From Rhabdothermincola salaria (lineage in GTDB: Bacteria; Actinomycetota; Acidimicrobiia; Acidimicrobiales; Acidimicrobilacustridaceae), in NCBI RefSeq assembly GCF_021246445.1, contig NZ_JAJQXW010000001.1, forward strand, positions 558,001-622,000: a DNA stretch of 64,000 bases. The letters are read 5' to 3'. The notes under the pieces are model-generated. The model ran no database searches. It was not told the DNA's origin and saw nothing but the letters and a program-made list of their open reading frames with translations. Shown one piece after another: positions 26,088-34,257 of the stretch. The position numbers were made by a program, and so were the translations under genes. Numbering within the stretch: the first letter of the stretch is position 1; each line of letters opens with the position of its first letter.

Positions 26088-26222
26088 GGCCCCCTCGTAG
26101 TGGTCTAGGTGTTGTGCGAGTCCGTTACCCCAGACTGGCGTGATGAGGAGGACAGCAGTCGTGGCCCGACGTCGGCAGGCGCCCGACTGGATCATCCGCA
26201 AGCTCGCCGAGGGCAACAGGTG
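26088..26222 (+). mobile_element. IS3-family 5' end remnant (inverted repeat plus start of orfA)
   Basis: The sequence from the CTCGTAGTGGTCTAGG end through the first codons of an orfA (VARRRQAPDWIIRKLAEGN, then a stop) aligns with the left end of the intact element (28,516 leftwards), whose orfA begins MAKRRRHTPDQIIRKLAEGN. Only about 135 bases remain. It has the same orientation as the relic at 25,026 but comes after it, so the two are not halves of one element in normal order. Confidence 0.7.
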
Positions 26223-26412
26223 AACGGCGCGCTTCGTTGGAGGCCCAGCATGCGCCGGCGCCTTCAGGGATCAGGGGCGCGTTCGGGTGCTCGGTTCTAC
26301 CATGGGCGGGCCCTTGCGGGATTTGCGTTGTGGAAGACACACAGCCTCGCTCCGAGGGCTCATCTCATCGGGGACCACCCACCCCATCCCGCCAGGGAGG
26401 AGACCCAGTTCC

Positions 26413-27123
26413 ATGAGGTTGGTACGGAAGATCAACCATCGGCTGTTTCACAAGGTCTTGCGGCCACTCGCCCCGAACTCGGGGGTGACGAGACTCGTTG
26501 GTTCTCGACTGATCGATGATCGCGAGACCGTGTACGAATTCTGGCGGCAACCTTCACCAGCCAAGAACGACCCTGACGAGTACGTCAAGGCGACCACACG
26601 CAGCGCCGCCCTCACGCAACTCCTTGAGAACCACAATCTCGCTGCAGACAAGGAGATTCTCGAAGTCGGCTGCAACGTGGGGCGGAACCTCGCCTACTTG
26701 CATGACCATGGCTACCAAAACGTAACCGGAGTCGAGATCAACCCGCATGCCGTTGAGCGACTGCGAGAGGTTTACCCGCAGCTTGAGGCTCGGCCAGTCC
26801 ATGTCGGCGCCGCCGAGGGTGTGCTGCCCAGCTTCGAGGACTGGCAGTTCGGGCTCACGTTCACCATGGCGGTGCTGCAACACATCCATCCCGACAGCCG
26901 ATCCGTGTTCGAGCACATCGGGCGCGTGTCCGAGCAGATCCTGGCCATCGAGCCGACGGTGGCCGGCGCCACCCACCGGGAGTACCCCCACGACGTGCCG
27001 GGTACCTTCCGGCGGCTCGGTTGGGTCGTGGCCGACGAGACGCCGATGAAGACGCTGGTCGACGAGTCCAGTGACTCGGGTGGGCTGGTCAACTACACCG
27101 CATGGTGGTTTCAACGGGCCTGA
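26413..27123 (+). CDS. Class I SAM-dependent methyltransferase
   Basis: 236 residues. The SAM-binding motif is EILEVGCNVGRNLAYLHDHG, followed by VTGVEINPHAVERLREVYPQ, an acidic post-I region, FGLTFTMAVLQHIHPDS (motif IV region) and a C-terminal YPHDVPGTFRRLGW. The residues before the domain (RLVRKINHRLFHKVLRPLAP) are basic. ATG 26413 has GGAGGAG about ten bases upstream. A glycan or glycan-precursor methyl transfer is likely from context; the exact target is unknown. GC rises towards its 3' end, back to the level of the flanks. Confidence 0.82.
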   Translation: MRLVRKINHRLFHKVLRPLAPNSGVTRLVGSRLIDDRETVYEFWRQPSPAKNDPDEYVKATTRSAALTQLLENHNLAADKEILEVGCNVGRNLAYLHDHGYQNVTGVEINPHAVERLREVYPQLEARPVHVGAAEGVLPSFEDWQFGLTFTMAVLQHIHPDSRSVFEHIGRVSEQILAIEPTVAGATHREYPHDVPGTFRRLGWVVADETPMKTLVDESSDSGGLVNYTAWWFQRA

Positions 27124-27320
27124 CCAGACGAGCCCGTCGGTCACGACTATCTGAGCCACCCCGGGACGTTCCCATAGAGCGTCGAGGTGTGTTTCGAGGG
27201 TGGCGAGCTCGGCTCGTAGGGTGCGGTAGACGTCTCGAATGATGGATCTACGCGATGAAGCGTGGGGGCCGGTGAGGAGCTGCTGAGCGGGTGAGCGGGC
27301 CCCGATGAGTGGTCCAGCTG

Positions 27321-28148
27321 CTATGCGAGTGCTGGTTGGTGTCGGGTGATCCAAGCCTGAGCGAACTCGGCGGGTGTGAGCTCGCCGTGGGCGCTGTGGG
27401 GCCGGTTGATGTTGTAGTCGACGCGCCAGTCCTCGATGATCACCTGGGCCTCGAGGAGGCTGTCGAAGATCCACCCGTTGAGGAACTCGTCGCGTAGCCG
27501 GCTGTTGAACGACTCGATCCAGGCGTTCCGCCATGGCGAGCCGGGGTCGATGAAGATGCTGTCGACGCCGTTGAAGCGGCACCAGTCCGCGACGGCGTGG
27601 GCAACGAACTCGGGGCCGTTGTCGAATCGGACGAAGGCGGGGAAGCCGCGCACGACGGCGAGCCGGTCGAGGGTGGCGACGACCTGGTCGGCGTCGATCG
27701 AGCGGTCAACGACGATGGCGGGGCATTCGCGGGTGTACTCGTCGACCACGTTCAACAGGTTCAACGTGTGGCCGTCGACGGCGACGTCGAACTGGAAGTC
27801 CATCGCCCACAGGGTGTTCGGGGCGATCGGGCACAACGCCCCGACCGCCGAGCCGATCCCGACCATGCGCTTCTTGCGCCTCTTGTACGGCACGCGCAGC
27901 CCTTCCTCGCGCCACAAGCGCTGAACCCTCTTGTTGTTGATCTTCCGGCCGTCTCGGCGCAGCTGCTTCGCAGCGCGACGCCACCCCCACCGGGGCCGCT
28001 GCTTCGAAAACGCTCGCAGCCACCCGCGCAGCTCGGCGTCGTCATCAGCTGGTGGCGGGGCCTCGAGTCGTTGGGTCGAGCGGTGCTGACCGACCACCTT
28101 GCAGGCCCGGCGTTCGGAGACCCCGAACCGGTCACGCAGCATGCTCAC
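27321..28148 (-). CDS. IS3-family transposase orfB (integrase core)
   Basis: 275 residues. An HTH_21-like segment (LRDRFGVSERRACKVVGQHR then WGWRRAAKQLRRDGRKINNK) is followed by an rve integrase core. DDE residues are visible as D in WAMDFQFDVAVDG, D in RFDNGPEFVA and E in WIESFNSRLRDEFLN. The end IEDWRVDYNINRPHSAHGELTP is typical of the IS407 group. It is normally made as an OrfAB fusion by -1 frameshifting; ATG 28148 is the first in-frame start after the shift. The catalytic set is intact, so the element may be active. Confidence 0.9.
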   Translation of the reverse strand: MSMLRDRFGVSERRACKVVGQHRSTQRLEAPPPADDDAELRGWLRAFSKQRPRWGWRRAAKQLRRDGRKINNKRVQRLWREEGLRVPYKRRKKRMVGIGSAVGALCPIAPNTLWAMDFQFDVAVDGHTLNLLNVVDEYTRECPAIVVDRSIDADQVVATLDRLAVVRGFPAFVRFDNGPEFVAHAVADWCRFNGVDSIFIDPGSPWRNAWIESFNSRLRDEFLNGWIFDSLLEAQVIIEDWRVDYNINRPHSAHGELTPAEFAQAWITRHQPALA

Positions 28149-28171
28149 GGCGCTGCGACGACGGTTCGGGG

Positions 28172-28453
28172 TCAGAAGTTTCCCTCCGCGATCTCCTTGA
28201 GCACAGACTTGTCCAACTCGGCCTCGGCGAGGAGCTTCTTCAGTCGGGTGTTCTCACCCTCGAGCTCCTTGAGCCGCTTCGCATCGCTGGCATTCATGCC
28301 GCCGTACTGCGCGACCCAACGATGCCAGGCCGACTCCGCGATCTGAAGATGCCGGCAGACCTCGTCGAGCTCGGTCCCGCCGGCGAGGAGCTTGTTGCCC
28401 TCGGCGAGCTTGCGGATGATCTGATCCGGCGTGTGCCGCCGTCGCTTGGCCAT
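28172..28453 (-). CDS. IS3-family transposase orfA (DNA-binding)
   Basis: 93 residues: HTH_Tnp_1 domain (MAKRRRHTPDQIIRKLAEGN, then AESAWHRWVAQYGGM) followed by a leucine-zipper-like coiled coil (SDAKRLKELEGENTRLKKLL). It binds the element's ends. ATG 28453 is chosen because the family sequence starts there and AGGAGG precedes it on the minus strand. The reading frame stops at 28,172, just after the slippage heptamer that leads into orfB. Confidence 0.9.
   Translation of the reverse strand: MAKRRRHTPDQIIRKLAEGNKLLAGGTELDEVCRHLQIAESAWHRWVAQYGGMNASDAKRLKELEGENTRLKKLLAEAELDKSVLKEIAEGNF
28178..28184 (-). promoter_or_regulatory. Programmed -1 ribosomal frameshift heptamer GGGAAAC
   Basis: Read on the minus strand in the orfA frame it is G GGA AAC, exactly X XXY YYZ. 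It stands two codons before the orfA stop, and the -1 frame is open into orfB. This is the standard arrangement for making the OrfAB transposase. Confidence 0.7.
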
Positions 28454-28516
28454 CGTCGTGGTCCTCCTTCGCCCCATCCTGGGGCAACGGACTCGCACAA
28501 CAGGTGGACCACTTCA

Positions 28517-28715
28517 GGGGGCTCAGCGCAGTCGGACCCTGGCGTTGGCCGCCATCGATCTCTTGGATCACCCAGCGGCGCACCGCCTCCTTCCCGACGC
28601 CCTCACGGCGAGCCACCGCCTCGGCCGCCGCGGTCAGCGACGGGTACTCCTGCAAGTGGTCGAGGACCTGGCGCACGCAGCGCTCCTTGACCCTCGGATC
28701 GATCTTCTTGGGCAT
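28517..28715 (-). pseudogene. Truncated orfA of a different IS3-family element
   Basis: Encodes MPKKIDPRVKERCVRQVLDH and TAAAEAVARREGVGKEAVRRW, the N-terminus of another IS3 orfA subgroup. It is cut at 28,516 by the complete IS3 element. The remainder of this older element was not found on the other side. Confidence 0.75.
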
Positions 28716-28749
28716 GGTTCGCATCCTTCCAACTCAGAAAGATGCGGCA

Positions 28750-29484
28750 TCAAACCTGGGGCGCTTCAGACCGGTAGTGGGAAAAGGCCACCTCAGCCAG
28801 GTGCCAGTCGACCTCGGTATCGATGTCGTGGGCGCGCTCTCGGGGGAGGACGTACAGGGCCGTCCGAGTCTGTAGCTTCCGTGGAGGGTGGGCCCAGTAG
28901 GTCCGTGTCCCCCACGCGAACTGCCCGCAGTCGAAGTAGGCCTCGGGAAGGTCCTGCGACCTCGTGAGGCGATATTCGGGCCAGATCATCGAGGCGGAGT
29001 TGGACTCGTCCTGCTGCCAGGCACGGTGAACCGGGGCAGGGTGGGCGCAGGCTGAGAAGACAAGCTCGGCGCCGCTCGTGCAAAGAAGGGCGAGTGACTC
29101 GGCGAGGTCCTTCGCCAGCGTGAAGACAGCAGCCGGATAGATCAGGCACACATGGGTGATCTCAGCCGTGGTGTGCCTGGAGTACTTATCGATGGCATCG
29201 GCCACCACCGGCTGGAGCGGCGTGAAATCGTCAGCGAGGGTCGAGTCACGGCTGAAGGGGACCGCTGCCCCGGCTTCCTCGGCGACGGCGGCGATCTCGT
29301 CGTCATCGGTGGACACGACAACATCACGGAAGAGCTGCGAGCGAAGGGCGGTCTGGATGGGCCGCACGATGAGGGGCAATCCGTGGAACGGTCGGATGTT
29401 CTTGCGCGGGATGCGCTTGCTGCCACCACGGGCAGGGATCACGGCGAGGCAGTTCTCGGGTCGCGGGAGCTCAACGCTACTCAT
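28750..29484 (-). CDS. pseF: CMP-pseudaminic acid cytidylyltransferase
   Basis: Activates pseudaminic acid with CTP to CMP-Pse, the last cytosolic step of the pathway. 244 residues with the nonulosonate cytidylyltransferase motif AVIPARGGSKRIPRKNI, then RDVVVSTDDDEIAAVAEEAG, ITHVCLIYPAAVF (PseF-like in place of the NeuA LQPTSP) and DIDTEVDWHLAEVAFSHY at the end. Its start overlaps the pseI stop by eight bases. It is the last gene of the pse operon; insertion-sequence fragments begin 35 bases downstream. Confidence 0.9.
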   Translation of the reverse strand: MSSVELPRPENCLAVIPARGGSKRIPRKNIRPFHGLPLIVRPIQTALRSQLFRDVVVSTDDDEIAAVAEEAGAAVPFSRDSTLADDFTPLQPVVADAIDKYSRHTTAEITHVCLIYPAAVFTLAKDLAESLALLCTSGAELVFSACAHPAPVHRAWQQDESNSASMIWPEYRLTRSQDLPEAYFDCGQFAWGTRTYWAHPPRKLQTRTALYVLPRERAHDIDTEVDWHLAEVAFSHYRSEAPQV

Positions 29485-30532
29485 CGGCGACGTCCGCCGA
29501 AGTGAGCGGATCCCCGACCGAAAGGGATCGACGTGCCCGTTTGCCGATCACGGTTGAAAGGAGGTCCGGCGCCAGCCCGCCAGCGGGGCGCACCGAACGG
29601 ACGTTGCGCTCTGAGAAGGCCTTCCCCTCGGCGATGGGAGCGATCACTCGGAGTGAGCGGCGGAACGCGAGACTCGCTGCTTCGCCGGCGGATGGGCCGA
29701 AGCGTGGACGTCCGATGGCAGCATGGGCCTCCCCTAGCACCGAGCTAAGCCTCGCGAGCTCCTGCGGCTCTAGGGAAAATTCAGCATCGGGCCCACCGTC
29801 TGATCGTCGCAGTGTCACGTGCTTCTCGACGATCGAAGCACCGAGTGCGACGGCAGCGATCGCAGCAGTGCTGGTGAGGGTGTGGTCCGAGAGCCCGACG
29901 GGTACGTCCCAGAGAGATCGCATCACCGGGATGGCCGCAAGATCCATCTGCCCTGGGTCAGCGGGGTAGGCGGAGTTGCAGCGCAACAACGCCACCGAGG
30001 GCGCTCCGCCTTCGCTCGCGGCACGGACGGCCCGGTCGATCTCGTCCACGGTCGCCATCCCCGTCGAGATGATCAACGGCCGGCCCTTGGACGCGGAGTA
30101 TCGGATCAGAGGAAGATCGACGATCTCGAATGAGGCGATCTTGTAGGCCGGTGGGTTGAACGACTCGAGGAAGTCGACAGCCGAGGGGTCGAACGGGGTC
30201 GAGAGCCAGGCGAGGCCGAGGCGATCGCACTCGGCGACGAGTTCTTCGGTCCACTCCCACGGCGTCATGGCCTCGGCGTAGAGATCCGCGAGCTGGCGAC
30301 CATCCCACAGGGTCCCGCCCGTGACCTGGAAGTCGGGGTGGTCAGAGCGGACGGTCATGGACTCGGGTGTGTAGTGCTGGAACTTCACGACGTCGGCGCC
30401 AGCCGAAGCAGCGGCCCCTACGAGCTCGAGGGCACGCTCGATTCTGCCGCTGTGGTTCCCGGAGATCTCGGCGATGAGACAAGGTGAGCCGGCTACGCCG
30501 GCGAGGGCCTCTCTCAGTCGGTCGTCGCTCAT
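29477..30532 (-). CDS. pseI: Pseudaminic acid synthase
   Basis: Condenses 2,4-diacetamido-2,4,6-trideoxy-L-altrose with phosphoenolpyruvate. The 351 residues form a NeuB-type barrel: LIAEISGNHSGRIERALELV, DVVKFQHYTPESMT (the pse version), TPFDPSAVDFLESF, YKIASFEIVDLPLI, IISTGMA and GASIVEKHVTL. A SAF (antifreeze-like) domain follows from about 290 (AFSERNVRSVRPAGGL). ATG 30532 overlaps the pseH stop as ATGA. The E-I/V-S-G-N-H and F-Q-x-Y-T-P wording separates it from sialate synthases, and the neighbours agree. Confidence 0.92.
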   Translation of the reverse strand: MSDDRLREALAGVAGSPCLIAEISGNHSGRIERALELVGAAASAGADVVKFQHYTPESMTVRSDHPDFQVTGGTLWDGRQLADLYAEAMTPWEWTEELVAECDRLGLAWLSTPFDPSAVDFLESFNPPAYKIASFEIVDLPLIRYSASKGRPLIISTGMATVDEIDRAVRAASEGGAPSVALLRCNSAYPADPGQMDLAAIPVMRSLWDVPVGLSDHTLTSTAAIAAVALGASIVEKHVTLRRSDGGPDAEFSLEPQELARLSSVLGEAHAAIGRPRFGPSAGEAASLAFRRSLRVIAPIAEGKAFSERNVRSVRPAGGLAPDLLSTVIGKRARRSLSVGDPLTSADVADE

Positions 30533-31077
30533 GCTCCACCGCCTGGCTGCGAGTCGGTCTGTCTTGGGTACAAGGTCAGCCACTCCTTGCGCAAGAGGGC
30601 CAAGCCGACGACGTCGAGCGGCGTGCCGCTTCTCCATACGAAGGAACGGAAGAAGGCTTCCCTTCGGAAGCCGGTCTGCTCATAGAGTGCGATCGCTCGA
30701 TCGTTGGTGGCCATCGCCTCTACCCAGACCCGTTCGAGGCTGAGATCGTCAAATGCCATGCGCATGGACAGCACGAGGAGCGTGGCCCCGAGGCCACGTC
30801 CGTGAGACGCCGGATCGATGTAGCCGCCCCACGAGCAGGACCGGTGCAGCCGCGTGTCGATGTTGGTCAGCGATGCCAGCCCCACCGCAGTCGTTCCGTC
30901 GACGAACATACGATGACGATGAGCGGGGCCATCGATTGCAGCCGCAGCGAACCACGCTTCGTGTTCAGCTGGTGAGGCTGGCCCCGAGGTGTACATGAAG
31001 CGACTCACCTCCGGATCGGTCCTCCACCGGTAGAGAAGCTCTACATCTGCTGCTTCCAACGGGCGCAGTCTTGTCAC
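30529..31077 (-). CDS. pseH: GNAT N-acetyltransferase, PseH-type
   Basis: Would acetylate the 4-amino group of UDP-4-amino-4,6-dideoxy-AltNAc. 182 residues of GNAT fold: VTRLRPLEAADVELLYRWRT, WGGYIDPASHGRGLGATLLV (acetyl-CoA loop R/Q-x-x-G-x-G/A form HGRGLG), and AMATNDRAIALYEQTGF then FRREAFFRSFVW. GTG 31077 overlaps the pseG stop as GTGA. The assignment to PseH rests on its place between pseG and pseI, since GNAT sequences alone do not show substrate. Confidence 0.88.
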   Translation of the reverse strand: MTRLRPLEAADVELLYRWRTDPEVSRFMYTSGPASPAEHEAWFAAAAIDGPAHRHRMFVDGTTAVGLASLTNIDTRLHRSCSWGGYIDPASHGRGLGATLLVLSMRMAFDDLSLERVWVEAMATNDRAIALYEQTGFRREAFFRSFVWRSGTPLDVVGLALLRKEWLTLYPRQTDSQPGGGA

Positions 31078-32117
31078 CTGTCGCTTCCTTCCAGGACAGC
31101 TTCGACCGCACGAACCACGCGGTCTGCTCCGAGACCGTCCACGAGCGACTCGCCGGCAGAGGCCATGCGTGCTCGTCGGCAATCATCGTTGAGCAGGCGC
31201 GCCACCTCGTTTGACACAGCAGTGGATAGGTCGGGATGCGATCCGTCAAGGGTGAGGCAGAAGGAACGGACTTCGTCTGTGTCTACCAACTGGCGTTGGT
31301 TGTCAGCGGTGATCACGGCTACTACTGGTGTGGCCAAGCACGCAGCCTCCCAGAGCGTGGTTCCAGCTCCGAGCACGGCCACGTCTGCATCTGCGAGTGC
31401 TGCAGGTAGTGCTTCATGAGTGACCTCGTGAAGAGCGGGTTCTTCTCCGATGAGGGATCTGAGTTCAGCGCACCTCGGGTTGGCCATGCCGATGACTATC
31501 CCGACCTCGGCAGAAAGATGCGAAAGGCTGCGTGCGATCAATGCGGTCGTGTTCGCGGGGTCGGTCCCACCCATCGAGACCGCCACTCGAGGTGAGTCGC
31601 CACACGAGCGCGTGATGGCCCGTTGGTCGCGGATCTCTTCTCTGATCAACGCGTACTCGAGCCCGCGGAGAAGAGTTGAGGCGCCAGGGGCTGGGTACTC
31701 GATCAGTGGAGCGTGGGGGTTCTGGTTGAGGATGGTGTCAGCCGGGAGCTGGCTGTGTTCCCCGTTGTCGTCGATCCGGACGACGAACGGCCCGAGCCCG
31801 AGTCCATCCATGAAGTCTTCGCCGAGGTGATAGCCATCGAGCGTGACCGCATCTGGATCAACCCGACCCAGCGCGGCGCCGTCGGTCGTTGATCCAGGGG
31901 GCTCGACAACATCCACGATCACAATGCCCAGTCCACGGGCCCGTTCTCGCAGTGCTGTGGGGAGTGAGGCACTCCACAGCTCGCAACGCCACCTTCGTCG
32001 GCGGGCAGCAGCCCCCAGGGTGAGTGAACGCATCACGTGACCGACCCCGAGGAGTGCCGAGGCGTCGGCCCGAAGCACCCACGTTCGGGGGCGGTGGTCA
32101 GATGTCGGCGCCGTCAT
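31074..32117 (-). CDS. pseG: UDP-2,4-diacetamido-2,4,6-trideoxy-beta-L-altropyranose hydrolase
   Basis: Removes UDP to give the free sugar for PseI. 347 residues with the GT-B-like PseG pattern: VLRADASALLGVGHVMRSLTL with the catalytic-side GxGHxxR, VTLDGYHLGEDF, VVRIDDNGEH and LNQNPHA in the first half; VAVSMGGTDPANTT and VLGAGTTLWEAACLATPVVAV in the nucleotide-binding half. ATG 32117 follows the pseC stop by 40 bases, the largest gap within the operon's pse part. Length is typical. Confidence 0.9.
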   Translation of the reverse strand: MTAPTSDHRPRTWVLRADASALLGVGHVMRSLTLGAAARRRRWRCELWSASLPTALRERARGLGIVIVDVVEPPGSTTDGAALGRVDPDAVTLDGYHLGEDFMDGLGLGPFVVRIDDNGEHSQLPADTILNQNPHAPLIEYPAPGASTLLRGLEYALIREEIRDQRAITRSCGDSPRVAVSMGGTDPANTTALIARSLSHLSAEVGIVIGMANPRCAELRSLIGEEPALHEVTHEALPAALADADVAVLGAGTTLWEAACLATPVVAVITADNQRQLVDTDEVRSFCLTLDGSHPDLSTAVSNEVARLLNDDCRRARMASAGESLVDGLGADRVVRAVEAVLEGSDR

Positions 32118-32157
32118 GGAAACGACGGCTGCTGATCGGCTGCAGTGGGCTGGGGCC

Positions 32158-33246
32158 TCATTGCGTGGCGGACTCGAGCGCTCGAACCACCGCTTCTTGA
32201 TGAGCGGCGGTCAGCCCGGGGAAGCACGGAAGGCTGATCAAGCGCTCGTACAAGGCATCGCAGCTCGGAAGGTCTCCCGGTTGGATTCCGGTGTCGCTGC
32301 TCAGCGGGTGGTGATGGATTGGCACGTAGTGGACTTGTACGCCGATGTCGGCGGCTCGAAGCTCCCCAAAGACGCGCCTGCGGTCGGCCACCGTGATCGG
32401 AAACAGGTGGTAGCCGTGCCGGAAGCCCTCGGGTGCCGCCGGGGGAAGACCAACGGGGAGGTCGGCCAACATCTCGCGGTAGCGATCGGCGATTTCGTTG
32501 CGGCGGGCAATGAACAGATCGAGCTTGGTCATCTGGCTGGCACCGAGCGCAGCCTGGAGATCGGTCATGCGGTAGTTGTAACCGACGTCGCTGATCTCGT
32601 AGACCCAGGCTCCCCGGTCAGGCTGGCGAACCATGCAATGCGAGCGAAACGACCGTAGGCGCTCAGCGAGGTCATCATCATTTGTCGTCACCATCCCGCC
32701 CTCTCCAGAGGTCACCGGTTTGACGGGGTGGAACGAGAAGCAGCACATGTCGCTGTGGGCACAGTTGCCGACCGGCCCGTCCGGGTTCATCGCACCGAGG
32801 GCATGGGCGGCGTCTTCGATGACCACTCTCGGTCGTTCCGACCACCCAGGGTTGGCCAGGTCCACCGGCAGCCCCGCGTAGTGCACCGCCACCACGGCAT
32901 CGGTGCCAGCCGGGACCCTGGCCAGATCGAGGTTCCAGGTGGACGGATCGATGTCGACGAGCGCAGGGCGGGCGCCCACGTAGCGAGCGCAGTTGGCGCT
33001 GGCCATGAACGTCAGGGGAGAGGTGACCACCGTGTCGCCCGGGCCGAGGCCGGCCGCCCAGGCCGCACCGTGGAGTGCGGCCGTGCCCGACGAGAAGGCC
33101 ACGGCATGGCGCGCCCCCGTGTGCTCGGCCACGGCACCCTCGAAGCGTTCGATGGCCGGTCCCTGGGTGAGCCAATCGCCCCGGAGTACATCGACCACGG
33201 CGGCGATGTCGTCCTCGTCGATGCTCTGGCGGCCGTAGGGGATCAT
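32158..33246 (-). CDS. pseC: UDP-4-amino-4,6-dideoxy-N-acetyl-beta-L-altrosamine transaminase
   Basis: PLP aminotransferase for the second step. 362 residues of the DegT/DnrJ family: YGRQSIDEDDIAAVVDVLRG followed by DWLTQGP (the PseC-specific start), AFSSGTAALHGAAWAAGLG, SPLTFMASANCARYVGA, EDAAHALGA and the PLP lysine in FSFHPVKPVTSGEGG, then GYNYRMTDLQAALG. ATG 33246 starts 2 bases after the pseB stop. The H-P-V-K-x-x-T sequence is typical of PseC. Overall match and neighbours make this secure. Confidence 0.92.
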   Translation of the reverse strand: MIPYGRQSIDEDDIAAVVDVLRGDWLTQGPAIERFEGAVAEHTGARHAVAFSSGTAALHGAAWAAGLGPGDTVVTSPLTFMASANCARYVGARPALVDIDPSTWNLDLARVPAGTDAVVAVHYAGLPVDLANPGWSERPRVVIEDAAHALGAMNPDGPVGNCAHSDMCCFSFHPVKPVTSGEGGMVTTNDDDLAERLRSFRSHCMVRQPDRGAWVYEISDVGYNYRMTDLQAALGASQMTKLDLFIARRNEIADRYREMLADLPVGLPPAAPEGFRHGYHLFPITVADRRRVFGELRAADIGVQVHYVPIHHHPLSSDTGIQPGDLPSCDALYERLISLPCFPGLTAAHQEAVVRALESATQ

Positions 33247-33248
33247 CG

Positions 33249-34226
33249 TCAGACCGTGGCGAGGAGGTCGCGGATCTCCTCCACGCTGATCCACATGTCG
33301 TTGGTGTCGGACCGGTAGGCGAAGCCGTCCGGGGTGGGCTTGCCGGAGCGCTCGCGACCCGACCGCCACCCCTCGATGACCGGGGCGATCACGTAGTGGT
33401 CGTCGTGGGCGAAGGTCCTGCGGGCGTCGTCCGCGGAGATCATCTCCTCGTGAAGCTTCTCGCCGGGCCGGATGCCGACCACCTCGGTGGGGACACCCGG
33501 GGCGATGGCCGCAGCCAGGTCCATGACGGTGGTGGAGGGGATGCGAGGCACGAAGATCTCTCCGCCGTGCATGCGATCGAAGCTGTCGACCACGAACCTC
33601 ACGGCCTGGGGGAGCGTGATCCAGAAGCGGGTCATGCGTTCGTCGGTGATGGGGAGACGACCCTCGGCCGCCAGACGGCGGAACAACGGGACCACCGACC
33701 CCCGGCTGCCCATCACGTTGCCGTAGCGCACCACCGACATGCGGGTGGGGCTGTGCCCGGCGTAGTGGTTGCCGGCCACGAAGAGCTTGTCGGAGCAGAG
33801 CTTGGAAGCCCCGTAGAGGTTGATGGGTGACGAGGCCTTGTCGGTGGACAGAGCGACCACACGCTCGACCCCGGCATCAATGGCGGCGTTGATGACGTTC
33901 TCGGCACCCAACACGTTGGTGGCGATGCACTCGAAGGGGTTGTACTCGGCGGTGTCCACCTGCTTCATGGCCGCAGCGTGCACGATGGCGTCCACACCAC
34001 TGAAGGCGCGGGCGAGACGACCGGGATCACGGACGTCGCCGATGAACCACCGCAGACGTGGATCGTCGCCGATCTCGCTGCGGAACTCGTACTGCTTGAG
34101 TTCGTCACGCGAGAGGATGGCGATCCGTTCCGGTTCGAGATGCTGGAGGGCGTGACGGATGAAGGCCTTGCCGAAGCTGCCGGTGCCTCCGGTGACTAGT
34201 ACCGACTTGCCGCTCAGGTAGCTCAT
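33249..34226 (-). CDS. pseB: UDP-N-acetylglucosamine 4,6-dehydratase (C5-inverting)
   Basis: First enzyme of the pseudaminate route. 325 residues of soluble SDR type: VLVTGGTGSFGKAFIRHALQ (NAD loop), SRDELKQYEF, FIGDVRD, HAAAMKQVDTAEYNP, and the catalytic set in LSTDKASSPINLYGASKLCS (Thr-Asp-Lys, Tyr and Lys of YxxxK). RYGNVMGSRGSVVPLF and GIRPGEKLHEEMIS finish the pattern. ATG 34226 lies 31 bases after the ABC transporter stop, so it is in the same transcript. It lacks the membrane helices of the CapD/PglF form at 39,231. Confidence 0.94.
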   Translation of the reverse strand: MSYLSGKSVLVTGGTGSFGKAFIRHALQHLEPERIAILSRDELKQYEFRSEIGDDPRLRWFIGDVRDPGRLARAFSGVDAIVHAAAMKQVDTAEYNPFECIATNVLGAENVINAAIDAGVERVVALSTDKASSPINLYGASKLCSDKLFVAGNHYAGHSPTRMSVVRYGNVMGSRGSVVPLFRRLAAEGRLPITDERMTRFWITLPQAVRFVVDSFDRMHGGEIFVPRIPSTTVMDLAAAIAPGVPTEVVGIRPGEKLHEEMISADDARRTFAHDDHYVIAPVIEGWRSGRERSGKPTPDGFAYRSDTNDMWISVEEIRDLLATV

Positions 34227-34257
34227 GGTGTGTGTTCTCTTCGTGATGGGGAAGGAG

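Larger units (their letters stand above)
27306..28516 (-). mobile_element. IS3-family (IS407-group-like) insertion sequence, apparently complete
   Basis: About 1.21 kb bounded by imperfect inverted repeats. The plus-strand left end starts TGAGTGGTCCAGCTG and the reverse complement of the right end starts TGAAGTGGTCCACCTG; both continue to TGCGAGT, matching at about 20 of 23 positions. Between them are orfA and orfB with a canonical -1 slippage site. No matching target duplication is seen (CCGA left, GGGG right). It lies inside an older IS3 orfA fragment. Confidence 0.85.

Noticed and set aside
27124-27305. A minus-strand open frame (RSIIRDVYRTLRAELATLET region) left of the IS
   Set aside because: It looks partly protein-like but has no recognisable family or start and could be debris of the interrupted element; too weak to annotate.
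28517-28520. Target-site duplication of the complete IS3 element
   Set aside because: Flanks CCGA (left) and GGGG (right) do not match, so no duplication is claimed.
29477-30532. Sialic acid (NeuB) rather than pseudaminic acid synthase
   Set aside because: The neighbours pseB, pseC, pseG and pseH and the F-Q-x-Y-T-P motif point to pseudaminate; no NeuC-type epimerase is present.
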